This document shows, in pieces, positions 14,943 through 24,479 of a stretch of 64,000 nucleotides of DNA. Within the stretch, counting starts at the first letter, position 1; each line of letters begins with the position of its first letter. The stretch is from Flavipsychrobacter sp. (GTDB taxonomy: Bacteria; Bacteroidota; Bacteroidia; Chitinophagales; Chitinophagaceae), in assembly GCA_017849575.1 (NCBI GenBank), contig JAFIGV010000013.1, positions 1 to 64,000 on the forward strand, given 5' to 3'. The position numbers were made by a program, and so were the translations under genes. The notes beneath the pieces are model-generated. The model made no database searches and was not told where the DNA came from. It worked only from the letters and a program-made list of their open reading frames with translations.

Positions 14943-15713
14943 CTAAAACTTTAGGTGGCGAACCGTTAAACCTTTATTGATCATTTGCTTCAGCGAGTCA
15001 ATGCCGATGCGCAGATGCAGATCCACATAGTTTTTGGTCACCGTAGCATCTGCCGCCGCTGTCTTCACACCCTCGGGAATCATCGGTTGGTCGGAAACCA
15101 GCAGCAAAGCACCTGTAGGTATTTTGTTCTTGAAGCCTACAGTAAAGATCGTTGCCGTTTCCATATCAATAGCCATCGCCCGTATCCGGCGCAGATAATC
15201 TTTAAACTCGTCGTCGTGCTCCCACACCCTTCTATTGGTGGTGTAAACCGTACCCGTCCAGTAGTCTCTTTTATAGTCTCGTATGGTGGTCGATATCGCT
15301 TTTTGCAAGGCAAAGGCAGGTAGGGCGGGTACTTCTGGCGGAAAATAATCATTACTGGTACCTTCTCCCCTTATAGCTGCGATTGGCAGGATCAGGTCGC
15401 CTACTTTATTCTTCTTTTTCAGTCCGCCACATTTGCCCAGAAACAATACGGCAGCAGGATCAATGGCACTCAGCAGATCCATCATAGTTGCGGCCGAAGG
15501 GCTACCCATACCAAAATTGATGATGGTAATGCCCTCGGCTGTGGCGCATTGCATAGGCTTATCCAGGCCCACGATCGGAACCGAGTGCATGTCGGCAAAA
15601 AGTTTTACATAATTGCTGAAGTTGCAAAGCAGAATGTATTCTCCAAACTGTTCGAGCTTTTGACCGGTGTATCGCGGAAGCCAGTTTTCAACGATCTCTT
15701 CTTTTGTCTTCAT
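14943..15713 (-). CDS. amn: AMP nucleosidase
   Basis: A 256-residue enzyme of the nucleoside-phosphorylase fold that splits AMP into adenine and ribose 5-phosphate. Seen in sequence: the fold motifs INFGMGSPSAATMMDLLSAI and VLFLGKCGGLKKKNKVGDLILPIAAIRGEGTSNDY, the nucleotide-pocket segment MAIDMETATIFTVG (Met-Glu pair) and LLVSDQPMIPEGVK. The length matches the short Bacteroidota form, which lacks the N-terminal regulatory domain of Escherichia coli Amn. It is the first gene of a probable pair with the dual ABC ATPase. Confidence 0.88.
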   Translation of the reverse strand: MKTKEEIVENWLPRYTGQKLEQFGEYILLCNFSNYVKLFADMHSVPIVGLDKPMQCATAEGITIINFGMGSPSAATMMDLLSAIDPAAVLFLGKCGGLKKKNKVGDLILPIAAIRGEGTSNDYFPPEVPALPAFALQKAISTTIRDYKRDYWTGTVYTTNRRVWEHDDEFKDYLRRIRAMAIDMETATIFTVGFKNKIPTGALLLVSDQPMIPEGVKTAAADATVTKNYVDLHLRIGIDSLKQMINKGLTVRHLKF

Positions 15714-15852
15714 AACTAAAGTTAAGCGAAAAGTTGCAAGCCCCTTACTTCAACAACTGCGCCAGGGCTGAGCTTCACTATGTTGCTGTCCACCTCCTTT
15801 GCATTCCCGCCTCCCAACATTCACCGGTAGCCTTTACTTTTGAAACCAGATC

Positions 15853-16296
15853 ATGATCACGCTCGACTTTTCTGACCTTCATCTGCGCCTGGCGACCAAC
15901 TCCGGAAAAACGACAGTATTCGACCCGATAAGGAAGAAATGGGTGAGCCTTACGCCGGAAGAGCATGTGCGGCAGTACCTGCTACAATACCTTTTGCACA
16001 GAATGGACTACCCCGCATCGCTTATTGCTGTTGAAAAGAAGATTGCCGTAGGAAAGATGGCCCGGCGTTTTGATCTTACCGTCTTTGACCGCGAGCATAA
16101 ACCCTGGCTGCTGGCCGAATGTAAAGAGCCCGAAGTGACGCTGTCGGAAGAAACGTTATTTCAACTGCTGCATTATCACCGTGCTCTGCCTTGTCGGTAT
16201 TGGCTCATCTCCAATGGCCATCAACATTTTTGTGCCGACGCCCGCGACCTGAATCATATCCACTGGATGGAGGAGCTACCGGTGTATGGCCTGTGA
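15853..16296 (+). CDS. Stand-alone HsdR N-terminal-like (HSDR_N_2) nuclease-fold protein
   Basis: A 147-residue protein that looks like the nuclease domain of a type I restriction enzyme without the motor. The PD-(D/E)xK-type elements are visible: a glutamate in the YPASLIAVEKKI strand, Asp in RRFDLTVFDRE, and the ECK triad in WLLAECKEPE. Such free-standing proteins are common in Bacteroidota chromosomes, usually without methylase or specificity genes, and their role is not established. Its 3' end overlaps the CtpA-type gene by 21 nt in convergent orientation. Confidence 0.75.
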   Translation: MITLDFSDLHLRLATNSGKTTVFDPIRKKWVSLTPEEHVRQYLLQYLLHRMDYPASLIAVEKKIAVGKMARRFDLTVFDREHKPWLLAECKEPEVTLSEETLFQLLHYHRALPCRYWLISNGHQHFCADARDLNHIHWMEELPVYGL

Positions 16297-17922
16297 GTAT
16301 TTTTCGCCGTGAATAATTTTTAGCGCTTTCTGCAGCACTTCATCAGCATGAGCGTTCACCGTATAATATCCATTGTTTTTATACAGAAGCCTCGCGAGCT
16401 GCGCTTTGAGCAAAACAATGAGATAGCGCCGGCTTTCGGGCTTTGACAATACAGTTTTGTAAGCTACCTGTAAATTGGGTTTAAGGTTCTTATACAGTTT
16501 CTCAAGCAATACTTCTCCATCAAATGCAGTATCGTATTGGTTCACGTCGGGGTATTCCTTTAGCCTTTGACGGCTGCTCAGAAAAAACTGCCAGAGAAAA
16601 TTGCGCGCCGACTCGCTGTAGGCCACATTGAGCAGTGCTGCATTGAGCCTTGATGTATCGTAGGGTACGAAGATATCGGGTGTGATACCGCCTCCGCCAA
16701 ACACCGGGCGTTTGTTGTTGGTAAAATATTTCCGGCTGGTATCGGCCTGCTGAAGCGTGTCTCTGCCGGTGAGTTCTCCGGAGTGAAATCGGGCAGCAAA
16801 AGCCTCTTCATAAGCTTCCTTTCCCTGTGCGTAGCTGCGCTGAATGCTTCGGCCAGAAGGTGTGTAATATTTGGCAATGGTAAGCCTCAGTGCGGCTCCA
16901 TTTTCCATTTCATATTGCTCCTGCACGAGGCCCTTTCCATAGGTACGACGCCCCACGATCACCCCGCGATCCCAGTCCTGAATGGCGCCGGCCAGAATCT
17001 CACTGGCAGATGCCGAGCTCTCATCCACAAGGATAACCAGCTTGCCTTTTTCAAAGACGCCTTTTTCTTCTGCACGATATTCTTCCCGTGGAGCGTGCCT
17101 GCCTTCTGTGTACACGATCAGCTTTTCATCGTCGAGCAACTGATCGGCAATCTGTGTTGCCGCATCAAGATAGCCCCCGGGGTTTTGGCGCAGATCTATG
17201 ATCAAAGACTTTGCGCCTTTGGCCAGAAGATCTTTCAGCGCCTTCTGAAACTCATCGAACGTAGTAGCTGAGAACCGGTTAATCTTGATGTAGCCGGTAT
17301 TAGGATCGAGCAGAATGCTGGCATCCACGCTATATAGCGGTATGGCATCGCGCTCTATGACCACTTTTTTCTGTGCATCGTCGAAAGCCGGCTGAAGGGT
17401 TACCAGCACCTTGCTGTGTTGCTTGCCGCGCAGCATATGTATGATACGCTCCGAAGATATACCTGTACCGGCCACCACACTATCGCCCACCTTTATCAGT
17501 TTATCGCCAATATTAACACCGGCCCGCTGAGCCGGTCCTTCATCGACTACAGAGGTAACCTGAATGGTGTCTTCCACAATACTGAATTCAACACCGATAC
17601 CAAAGAAACTGCCCTCGAGGTCTTCGTTCACCGTCTGAAGCTGGTCGGGCGTGATGTAAACCGTGTGGGGATCGAGATGGCTGAGTATTCCACTGACCGC
17701 ATCTTCGTAAAGTAGATTGGCGTTGACGCTATCCACGTATTTCTCATTAATGAGGTCAATGATCTGCTCAAGGCGGTCGTTGCGTTCTATGATGGTCTGT
17801 ATGTCTCGCTTACTGCGCAGAGAATCCCGCAGGTTGAAACCCAGCACCATACCAAAAATCAGTATTAGGGAAAACAGCAGCGGGGTCCACACCTGCAATC
17901 CACTGCCTCTTCGTTGATCCAT
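16276..17922 (-). CDS. S41 family C-terminal processing protease (CtpA-type)
   Basis: A 548-residue periplasmic protease anchored by one N-terminal helix (about 11-30). A PDZ domain (about 85-180) includes the GIGVEF strand and DEGPAQRAGVNIGDKL. The S41 catalytic core follows, with LRQNPGGYLDAA. The likely catalytic Ser305 in SSASASEI, Lys330 in TYGKG and Gln334 have the same spacing as the Ser-Lys-Gln set of Escherichia coli Prc. A C-terminal helical extension of about 130 residues is typical of the Bacteroidota form. Substrates are likely misfolded or tailed periplasmic proteins. Confidence 0.88.
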   Translation of the reverse strand: MDQRRGSGLQVWTPLLFSLILIFGMVLGFNLRDSLRSKRDIQTIIERNDRLEQIIDLINEKYVDSVNANLLYEDAVSGILSHLDPHTVYITPDQLQTVNEDLEGSFFGIGVEFSIVEDTIQVTSVVDEGPAQRAGVNIGDKLIKVGDSVVAGTGISSERIIHMLRGKQHSKVLVTLQPAFDDAQKKVVIERDAIPLYSVDASILLDPNTGYIKINRFSATTFDEFQKALKDLLAKGAKSLIIDLRQNPGGYLDAATQIADQLLDDEKLIVYTEGRHAPREEYRAEEKGVFEKGKLVILVDESSASASEILAGAIQDWDRGVIVGRRTYGKGLVQEQYEMENGAALRLTIAKYYTPSGRSIQRSYAQGKEAYEEAFAARFHSGELTGRDTLQQADTSRKYFTNNKRPVFGGGGITPDIFVPYDTSRLNAALLNVAYSESARNFLWQFFLSSRQRLKEYPDVNQYDTAFDGEVLLEKLYKNLKPNLQVAYKTVLSKPESRRYLIVLLKAQLARLLYKNNGYYTVNAHADEVLQKALKIIHGEKYSQAIHR

Positions 17923-18071
17923 TTCTTAAAGTGAGCGCAAATTTAGAGTTTAAACCGATATGAACTGAACACATAAAATATCAGACCATAATCATTGACG
18001 ATAAGAACATTATTTTATTAGGAATTTGCAGACTGGCTGCCCAAATTTGTGTAACAAAACAGTAAATCATC

Positions 18072-18923
18072 ATGGCCTCACTATTGCTGGCGGAAAGTGG
18101 TTCTACCAAGACCGACTGGTGCCTGCTTCCGGAAACAGGTAGCCCGCAGCATTTTAAGACTTCGGGCATCAATCCCTGGCTGCAGTCGCCCGCGCAAATA
18201 AAGAACGTACTCGAGCAGGAACTCGACAGCCGGCTTCAGCAACAGCCCTCAATTCACATTGCATTTTACGGCGCCGGCGCCAGCCTGCCCGAACAACAGG
18301 AAAAACTGGCGGCGCTCCTCGGCGGGCATTTCGGCAGCACCAAGGTAGAAGTACACTGCGACATGATGGGCGCGGCAAGAGCCATGTGTGGAGATAGCAA
18401 GGGTATTGTGTGTATTCTCGGCACGGGCAGTAATAGCTGCTACTATGATGGTGAAACCATCGGCGAACGGCATGCATCGCTGGGCTACATTGCCGGTGAT
18501 GAAGGCAGCGGTAACTACCTCGGTAAAAAAGTGCTGCAGTACTACGCCTACAAGACCTTTGATGAAGAGCTGCGGATGGCTTTCGAACAGCTTTTTGGCG
18601 ATAACCTGGCCCAGATGCTTCATAAACTCTACCGCGAGCCTTTTCCCAACCGATATCTTGCCGGCTTTGTTCAACTGCTGAAGGAACAACGAGGACACTA
18701 TATGGTGGAAAATATTGTGGAGGATGGCCTCAACGAATTCTTTCATACCCACATTATGAAATATCGCCAGAGCTGGAAACTACCCCTCTACTTCACCGGC
18801 TCGGTAGCCCACGAATTTCGCGATGTGATCGAGACACTCTGCCATCAGTATGAAATAGAGCTGGGATCGGTGGAGAAAAGCCCGATGGACAGATTGCTCA
18901 AATATCATAGCGACCGGATGTAA
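18072..18923 (+). CDS. BadF/BadG-type sugar kinase (N-acetylglucosamine kinase-like)
   Basis: A 283-residue ASKHA-fold kinase. The N-terminal phosphate loop is ESGSTKTDW (8-16), followed by GTGSNSCYYDGE and the family signature LGYIAGDEGSGNYLGKK. Length and motifs match the N-acetylglucosamine kinase group of BadF-type ATPases, which phosphorylate amino sugars salvaged from peptidoglycan or chitin. The substrate assignment rests on family resemblance. The gene stands alone and shares a bidirectional terminator with the convergent T9SS protein gene. Confidence 0.8.
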   Translation: MASLLLAESGSTKTDWCLLPETGSPQHFKTSGINPWLQSPAQIKNVLEQELDSRLQQQPSIHIAFYGAGASLPEQQEKLAALLGGHFGSTKVEVHCDMMGAARAMCGDSKGIVCILGTGSNSCYYDGETIGERHASLGYIAGDEGSGNYLGKKVLQYYAYKTFDEELRMAFEQLFGDNLAQMLHKLYREPFPNRYLAGFVQLLKEQRGHYMVENIVEDGLNEFFHTHIMKYRQSWKLPLYFTGSVAHEFRDVIETLCHQYEIELGSVEKSPMDRLLKYHSDRM

Positions 18924-18942
18924 AACGGTTTATTGATGAGCA

Positions 18943-18976
18943 TAAAAAATCCCCGACAAGCGCCGGGGATTTTTTA
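18943..18976. terminator. Bidirectional intrinsic terminator
   Basis: CCCCG (18951-18955) pairs with CGGGG (18964-18968), extended by A-run/T-run pairs on each side. It serves both the kinase (+) and the T9SS protein (-) genes. Confidence 0.85.
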
Positions 18977-18992
18977 TTGAAATAATTTAAAA

Positions 18993-19979
18993 CTACTCTA
19001 CGATAGCTTTTACAATACCGGCAGACTGACCATCGGTAAGTTTGATGATGTACAGACCGCCTGTGAGGTTGAGATCGCTGAGGGTATATTGCTGAGCGCC
19101 GGCTTGGGTTTGGATATTTTTACCAAACACTACACGACCACTCAGATCCGTAACACTCAGATGGTACATGCCGCCTTCTGTAGCAAAGCCAAGCTTGATG
19201 CTGTTGGCCGTAGCTGCGCCAAGAACGGACATATCCAGGTGTTTCATATCCACAGTCTTCACACTGTTGATTACCGTGCTCGACTTAAACATCATGGTAA
19301 GATCGTCCACAGCAAGACCATCGTCAGAACCTGCAACGTTTCTATCGATCCATTTGATCACAATGTGGCCACCAGGAGGGATAACAACATTGAAAGAATC
19401 TGACATCATTGCATGAATCATATTGCCGTCTAAAGCAATGCCTGCACCCGAAGGATTTACTGAATTCAGGTTCATGGCGGGAACAGCGATCCAATTTGCG
19501 GCTACGGTGTCGCCAACGCTATCGGCTACCAGAGAATACATAAACAATGTAGTATCGAGCATAGAAGAGGTATCTCCCGCTCTCCACTGTTCCACTGTGA
19601 AATCCATCAGAATCTTGGTGATGGTATCTGTAGAAGACGTGTTCATGAACTTAGCACCAAAGCTCGGAGCATTGGAACCGGAAGCAATTGAGCCGAGAGC
19701 ACGATCTGCCGAACCAGGGCTACCAAAGCTGTACGTATCGCCGGAGTTTGCTGTACCTGAACCACTACGATACATGTTGTTTACCGTACTGGTACTGGTA
19801 CCGATTTCCTTGATCGCCCATCCTGCAGGCAGATTGCTGCTGTTTGTAGTGTTAGAGTCAAGGGTGTTAAAGTCTTCCATATACGTAAATCCGCCCCCGG
19901 TGATATTGATCTGAGACCAGGCCGCAGAAGTAAACGCACAAGACAACAAGAGTAAAGCAATCTTTTTCATAAGCTTCAT
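18993..19979 (-). CDS. T9SS type A sorting domain-containing secreted protein
   Basis: A 328-residue exported protein; the start may be the first ATG or the one three codons later (MKKIALLLL). The signal peptide ends near AWSQ. The mature part has a serine/threonine/glycine-rich region with phrases such as YMEDFNTLDSNTTNSSNLPAGWAI, typical of Bacteroidota surface proteins with a jelly-roll (choice-of-anchor) domain. The C-terminus has the sorting-domain pattern: SVTDLSGRVVFGKNI, LTGGLYIIKLTDG and a final VKAIVE. It is expected to be a T9SS client. Function unknown. Confidence 0.7.
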   Translation of the reverse strand: MKLMKKIALLLLSCAFTSAAWSQINITGGGFTYMEDFNTLDSNTTNSSNLPAGWAIKEIGTSTSTVNNMYRSGSGTANSGDTYSFGSPGSADRALGSIASGSNAPSFGAKFMNTSSTDTITKILMDFTVEQWRAGDTSSMLDTTLFMYSLVADSVGDTVAANWIAVPAMNLNSVNPSGAGIALDGNMIHAMMSDSFNVVIPPGGHIVIKWIDRNVAGSDDGLAVDDLTMMFKSSTVINSVKTVDMKHLDMSVLGAATANSIKLGFATEGGMYHLSVTDLSGRVVFGKNIQTQAGAQQYTLSDLNLTGGLYIIKLTDGQSAGIVKAIVE

Positions 19980-20110
19980 TTTTCGATTTGTCAGGCAAAT
20001 TTCAGGCTTTCTTTTCTTAAATCCGAACTTTTAGGTTACTAAATAGTAAACGATTATAGCTGTCAGGCAAATTTCCGTGTGGTCTGTCGCTCACTGACCT
20101 ATCCAAACAA

Positions 20111-20141
20111 AAGAAAAAAGCGCCCCGGAGCGGGAGCGCTT
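20111..20141 (-). terminator. Terminator of the TonB receptor/DUF5689 operon
   Basis: AAGCGC (20118-20123) pairs with GCGCTT (20136-20141), with two further G-C pairs inside. On the minus strand it is followed by TTTTTTCTTTTG. Confidence 0.65.
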
Positions 20142-20166
20142 CTTCTTGTATAAAGCAACTATTTTT

Positions 20167-21474
20167 TTAAGGCTGTGCAGCCACTTTTACATTGTCAACC
20201 TCCCAGTTTGCAGCGGCACTGGTTGTGGAGGTGTATTTAAAGGCGATGTAAACTTTCTGGCCTTTGTAGGCTGAAAGATCTACATTTCCTGATGGGGTGA
20301 ATACAAAGTTTCCGCTTTGGTCGTAGTTGGCGGGGAGTAAACTCCAATGAGCAGCGGCAGGACTGCCCGTGCCGCTATAATCGGTCGAAATATAGCATTC
20401 CAGAGCGTTGCCGGAATATTTGCTGGCAGTTTCAAAATTCAGGGTTATGGTATTAAAACCGTTCAGATCGAGGGCATTTTTAGTAATCAACCAATCTTCA
20501 TTCGCCTGATTGCCCCCAGCAAAACCACTCATTAAGGCGCAGGGTTTGGGGTTACCATATTGAGCAATGCTCCACACTTCTGCCCCTTGCACACTTACCG
20601 GATTCCATTTTGACAAATCAGTAAATCCGTCGCTCAACAGATATTGGGTGTTACCGGATGAACCATCGCAGCGGTTATTATAGAATTTCACGTCGTTGGT
20701 ATCGCGAATGACCAATTGTGGTGTGCTGTTGTACACTGTATAAAGTGCCGTGATGGTACCCTTGCCCCCGGGCAGCTTAAAGCCCTGAAAGCTGGCATAG
20801 TTGCTGGTACGAAGCACAATTACATTGCCAGAACAATCTTCAATATTTACACTCGTAGCGCCTGCAGCATCCGAATAGGTGTTGCCAAGATCGCCGGAGG
20901 CCACCTGTACATCCGAAATTTCTACCAGCCGCTGAACCATGGAAGGGTTTACAGCTTTTAGTGAACTGAGGCCAGAGAATTTATAGACCGGAACCTCGTT
21001 AGGGTAGTTAGCCCGTACGATATACTGATCAACTGCTGTACTCACGATGTTCGACAGGCTGCCGGTTCTATCGGGTGTAGCGCCGAGCTGCGGAAGCTTG
21101 GCGTAAAAGCCATAATAAAGACCTTTTAGTTTCACATACACCTTTCGACCCACAGGGTATTTGGTATAGAGCGAATAAGCGTCGATAAGTATGGTAATAC
21201 CGCCAGTACTATCCTCAATATTGATCTGCTTGTACAGATTGCCCGAACGGTCGTCTGCATTTACAATACCATAGATGGTCCAGTCGCTGTCTATAAGCTG
21301 TGCACCTGAAGTAGGCATTTTTGCTTTGAGCTGTGCGATGGTCATGTTCACCGGCAGGTTCGGATCGTAGCCGCTCACATCGGGCGGCGAATCGTAGTCC
21401 TTCTTCAGGCAGGAGCTAATGGTAAGGGCAAAACCTGCGATGAGGACCGGTATCAATAGCGTTAGCTTTCTCAT
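20167..21474 (-). CDS. DUF5689 lipoprotein with C-terminal jelly-roll domain
   Basis: A 435-residue surface lipoprotein with signal peptide and lipobox TISSC. Residues about 40-270 (DUF5689) contain two segments with the pattern of OB-fold nucleic-acid-binding domains: IYGIVNADDRSGNLYKQINIEDSTGGITILI and ISDVQVASGDLG...VNIEDCSGNVIVL. Residues about 285-435 (VWSIAQYGNPKPCALMSGF...NEDWLIT...ALECYISTDYSG) resemble a choice-of-anchor J jelly-roll domain. It follows the TonB receptor gene by 32 nt and is probably its partner lipoprotein. A nuclease gene lies just across the divergent promoter. Confidence 0.7.
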   Translation of the reverse strand: MRKLTLLIPVLIAGFALTISSCLKKDYDSPPDVSGYDPNLPVNMTIAQLKAKMPTSGAQLIDSDWTIYGIVNADDRSGNLYKQINIEDSTGGITILIDAYSLYTKYPVGRKVYVKLKGLYYGFYAKLPQLGATPDRTGSLSNIVSTAVDQYIVRANYPNEVPVYKFSGLSSLKAVNPSMVQRLVEISDVQVASGDLGNTYSDAAGATSVNIEDCSGNVIVLRTSNYASFQGFKLPGGKGTITALYTVYNSTPQLVIRDTNDVKFYNNRCDGSSGNTQYLLSDGFTDLSKWNPVSVQGAEVWSIAQYGNPKPCALMSGFAGGNQANEDWLITKNALDLNGFNTITLNFETASKYSGNALECYISTDYSGTGSPAAAHWSLLPANYDQSGNFVFTPSGNVDLSAYKGQKVYIAFKYTSTTSAAANWEVDNVKVAAQP

Positions 21475-21506
21475 GTTCTATATGTCTTTAAGGTAGTTAT
21501 GCTTAA

Positions 21507-24320
21507 TTAAAATTTGAGGGAAAGATTGATAAAATAGTTGCGGCCAAAGGCGTAGAAATATTTGGAGTTGAACTTGCCCGCATTACCGCCTGCGTAGTCG
21601 TACCGCAGATTTTCATAGCCTCCCGTACGGATGTCTTTGTTATCGAGCAGGTTGGTAATGCCGATGTTCAGTGCTATGGTGGTATTGCGCGGCAGCGACT
21701 TCATCCACTTGTTAAGCAGCCACGATTTATAAAATGAAATGTCCACACTGAACGCAGGATCGAACCGCTCCTGATCAACGATGGCATGCCATTCGGGGCT
21801 TCCCTGCGGTATAAGTTCGGTAGTCTGCAGCGTACGTCTGCTCGCCGCTATATCCATATAGTTGCGATCGAAGTAATTGACATTGAGGTTGGCGATCCAG
21901 AATTTTTTAGACCGGTAAGTGCCGCCCAGCGTATAGGCACTTTGCGGTCCTACGCCGAGGTAGTAGTTTTTAATATACACGTCTTCTTTCTCCGGTACAT
22001 CTATCGTGTTTTCGTAGTGGCGGGTCACTTCGGGATTGTTGGTATAGAACGACTGCCCGATGGCGGCCACCGCAGCGGCAGAGAAGGCAGAGGTGAATTT
22101 ATACTCGAAAGCCAGTTCTGTACCGATGTTGCGGGTGTTCATGTGCTGCATCACATAATCCACCATGGCGTTAGACGTACCCGTACCCGTGTAGAAAAAG
22201 CGTTGAACCGTTGCCACGTCCGTCATGTCGGTAGCATACCCCACTACCCGTGCATTTGCTTTGGGTGAGCGATGCAGGTATCCACCCTCAATGCTTTGAT
22301 ATTTCTGTGTTGTAGGATCATTTACCACCGCATTCCTTTGGCGTGCAGAAAAGTAAGTAGCATCTACCGTAGGCGCTTCAGCAGCCGTAGCTGCATTCAC
22401 AAACAGATAGTTGCGTCCGTTCACCTTGTAGGTCACGCCACCTTTCAGTCCGTACGTGGTGAAAGATTGCTTTTCACCCTTTCCGAAAGACTCGTTGCCA
22501 TTGGTATAAAGCCCGTTCATGAACAAGCCTTCGCGCTGAAACGAATTGAACCCTACATTGGCAGCAAGGAAGAAATCCACTTTATTGTAGCTAAAAGCAG
22601 CTTGTCCCCACCACCATGCTTTGTTGAAGCGGATGATGTAATCGTAATTGTATTTATCTCCTTCCTTTACCACCTGGTTAGGATTTCTGGCGTCGTTTTG
22701 ATTGAGCGTGGTCGTACCCAGAAAATTGCGTTCGGTGAACGAATTGACGTTGAGGAAAAAATCGCCACCCATAAGGTCCTCCAGTTCGCGGTAGCTTTCT
22801 GTCTTCTGTGTAATATAATTTGCGCCGGTGTAGATGGTTACATGGTCGTTGATCACCTTCTGCAGTGTGGTGCTGAAGGTCCACTTACGGATGTCATCTA
22901 CATCGTTGCCCAATACATACACCGATCTTCTGCCAAACTCACCGGAGGGTGTGCCGTCAGGATTGGGTATAGCCATAGTGTTGAGCATATTAGCGCGGTA
23001 AAGTTCCTCCCAGTTGATCTGCGGATCGTTGGCGAATTCCTGTCCGGCAACAGCCGCGGCCACAGGATCGGGAGGTACACTGTTGAGATAGTAGCTCGGC
23101 AGGTATTTGTAATAATCCGGGCGTGGGTCGGCCGCATTATACCAGTCGAGGGTAGAGTTTTTATTCTTTCCAAACTGATAGCTTACTACGGTGTTCCAGT
23201 GAAACCTGCTGTTGGGAGCATACTCATAGTTGAGCATTGTAATAGGCTGATAAAGGTTAGCCACTTTGGCATTCCGCTTTTCACCATTCAGGTAGCCCCA
23301 GTTGGGATTGTAAAAATTTGAACCTGCAAGGTCGTAGGCTTCCTGATAGGTACCTGCCATCTTTCCGCGGCGGGTGGGCGCACCAAAGGTGGTAAGGTGG
23401 ATCATATGTTTTGACCCGATTTTTTTCGAAACCGCAGCGTAGTAAGAGTAGCCATCGTAAAAAGTGCCGGGCACATAACCCTCTTTAGCCCAGCGCTTCG
23501 ACACGGAAAGAGAATAAGCCCAGCCGCTCTTCATCAATCCTGTGCTATGGGTTACCATCAGTCTGTTCCGATAGGTCCGGTTGGTCAGTGAATAAGTAAT
23601 ACGGGTTTGCTTGCGCTGACTCGCCGCAGTGGCATCAAAAGAAACAGTTCCGTTCACACCCCCGAAGGCATAGTCGGAGGGCTGAAGGCCGTAGGTGGTG
23701 CTCCGTCCGCGGAAGACATCATTAAGGCCGCCCCATTGGTTCCAGAAGGGATCTCCGGTTTCAATATCATTGACTGGCGCACCATTGATCAGTATGTCCT
23801 GCTGATTGCGCTCATAGCCGCGGGCCTGATAGCGGTAGTTCCCGAAGGTATAGGCGGCTGCGTTCAGAAAAGGATCGCGTGAAGCCGTAAGCAATCCACT
23901 TACGCTTTGATTAGAAACGCTCTGGTCTTCGGAAGTTTCAAAATCCTGAGCCAGAGAAATGGTGGGTAGTTCGGGCAAGGCTACTGTTGTAGCGGCTACC
24001 TGGCTTACCTTGATACTGCCAAGGTCAACCACTTCTTTGTTGACTACAATCTTGACAGAATCGGTAAAACCAGCCGAGCCGGTAATGACCAGCGTATGCG
24101 TACCATAGCTCACCTGGCTGAAGGTAAACTCACCCAGACCACCGGAATGAGTGAGCAGCCGCAGATAAGGAATGGTGATCTGCAGATCGGAAGCTGGTTC
24201 TCCGGTGCTTTGGTTTACGAGCCGCCCTTTCACCAGCGCTTTCTTTTTTTCCTCTTGCGCGTGTGCACCGATAGACAAGCCAAGGAGCAGCACGAGCAAC
24301 ATTCGTAATTTCAAATACAT
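21507..24320 (-). CDS. TonB-dependent receptor with carboxypeptidase-regulatory-like N-terminus
   Basis: A 937-residue outer-membrane receptor. After the signal peptide (to about GAHA) comes a carboxypeptidase-regulatory-like beta domain (ALVKGRLVNQSTGEPASDLQITIPYL, about 27-110). A plug follows with the phrase GYERNQQDILINGAPVNDIETGDPFWNQWGGLND. The rest is a long beta-barrel ending in FGRNYFINLSLKF, with terminal phenylalanine as expected for BAM-inserted barrels. It imports an unknown ligand with energy from TonB-ExbBD. It is the first gene of an operon with the DUF5689 lipoprotein. Confidence 0.88.
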   Translation of the reverse strand: MYLKLRMLLVLLLGLSIGAHAQEEKKKALVKGRLVNQSTGEPASDLQITIPYLRLLTHSGGLGEFTFSQVSYGTHTLVITGSAGFTDSVKIVVNKEVVDLGSIKVSQVAATTVALPELPTISLAQDFETSEDQSVSNQSVSGLLTASRDPFLNAAAYTFGNYRYQARGYERNQQDILINGAPVNDIETGDPFWNQWGGLNDVFRGRSTTYGLQPSDYAFGGVNGTVSFDATAASQRKQTRITYSLTNRTYRNRLMVTHSTGLMKSGWAYSLSVSKRWAKEGYVPGTFYDGYSYYAAVSKKIGSKHMIHLTTFGAPTRRGKMAGTYQEAYDLAGSNFYNPNWGYLNGEKRNAKVANLYQPITMLNYEYAPNSRFHWNTVVSYQFGKNKNSTLDWYNAADPRPDYYKYLPSYYLNSVPPDPVAAAVAGQEFANDPQINWEELYRANMLNTMAIPNPDGTPSGEFGRRSVYVLGNDVDDIRKWTFSTTLQKVINDHVTIYTGANYITQKTESYRELEDLMGGDFFLNVNSFTERNFLGTTTLNQNDARNPNQVVKEGDKYNYDYIIRFNKAWWWGQAAFSYNKVDFFLAANVGFNSFQREGLFMNGLYTNGNESFGKGEKQSFTTYGLKGGVTYKVNGRNYLFVNAATAAEAPTVDATYFSARQRNAVVNDPTTQKYQSIEGGYLHRSPKANARVVGYATDMTDVATVQRFFYTGTGTSNAMVDYVMQHMNTRNIGTELAFEYKFTSAFSAAAVAAIGQSFYTNNPEVTRHYENTIDVPEKEDVYIKNYYLGVGPQSAYTLGGTYRSKKFWIANLNVNYFDRNYMDIAASRRTLQTTELIPQGSPEWHAIVDQERFDPAFSVDISFYKSWLLNKWMKSLPRNTTIALNIGITNLLDNKDIRTGGYENLRYDYAGGNAGKFNSKYFYAFGRNYFINLSLKF

Positions 24321-24356
24321 GAGTTATTAAGATAATTCGTTTACTTGTCGGAAGTG

Positions 24357-24364
24357 CAAAGATA
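24357..24364 (-). promoter_or_regulatory. -7 box of the TonB receptor operon
   Basis: TATCTTTG on the minus strand matches TAnnTTTG, 36 nt before the receptor ATG. A TTTA about 20 nt further upstream could be a weak -33 element. Confidence 0.5.
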
Positions 24365-24479
24365 ATGTTAACAAACGAGCTAAACAGTGATTATTGTCCA
24401 TTATGTGTTTGTTAATAGATTTTTTCAAAGCTCAGCCACAAGCCGAATTTTTAGTTCCTTTGCACTGCAAAATTTTTCT

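Noticed and set aside
13259-15713. The dual ABC ATPase and AMP nucleosidase as a nucleotide-import operon.
   Set aside because: The genes are 7 nt apart, but no permease or binding protein is present and the ATPase type points to peptides. Adjacency alone does not support a joint pathway.
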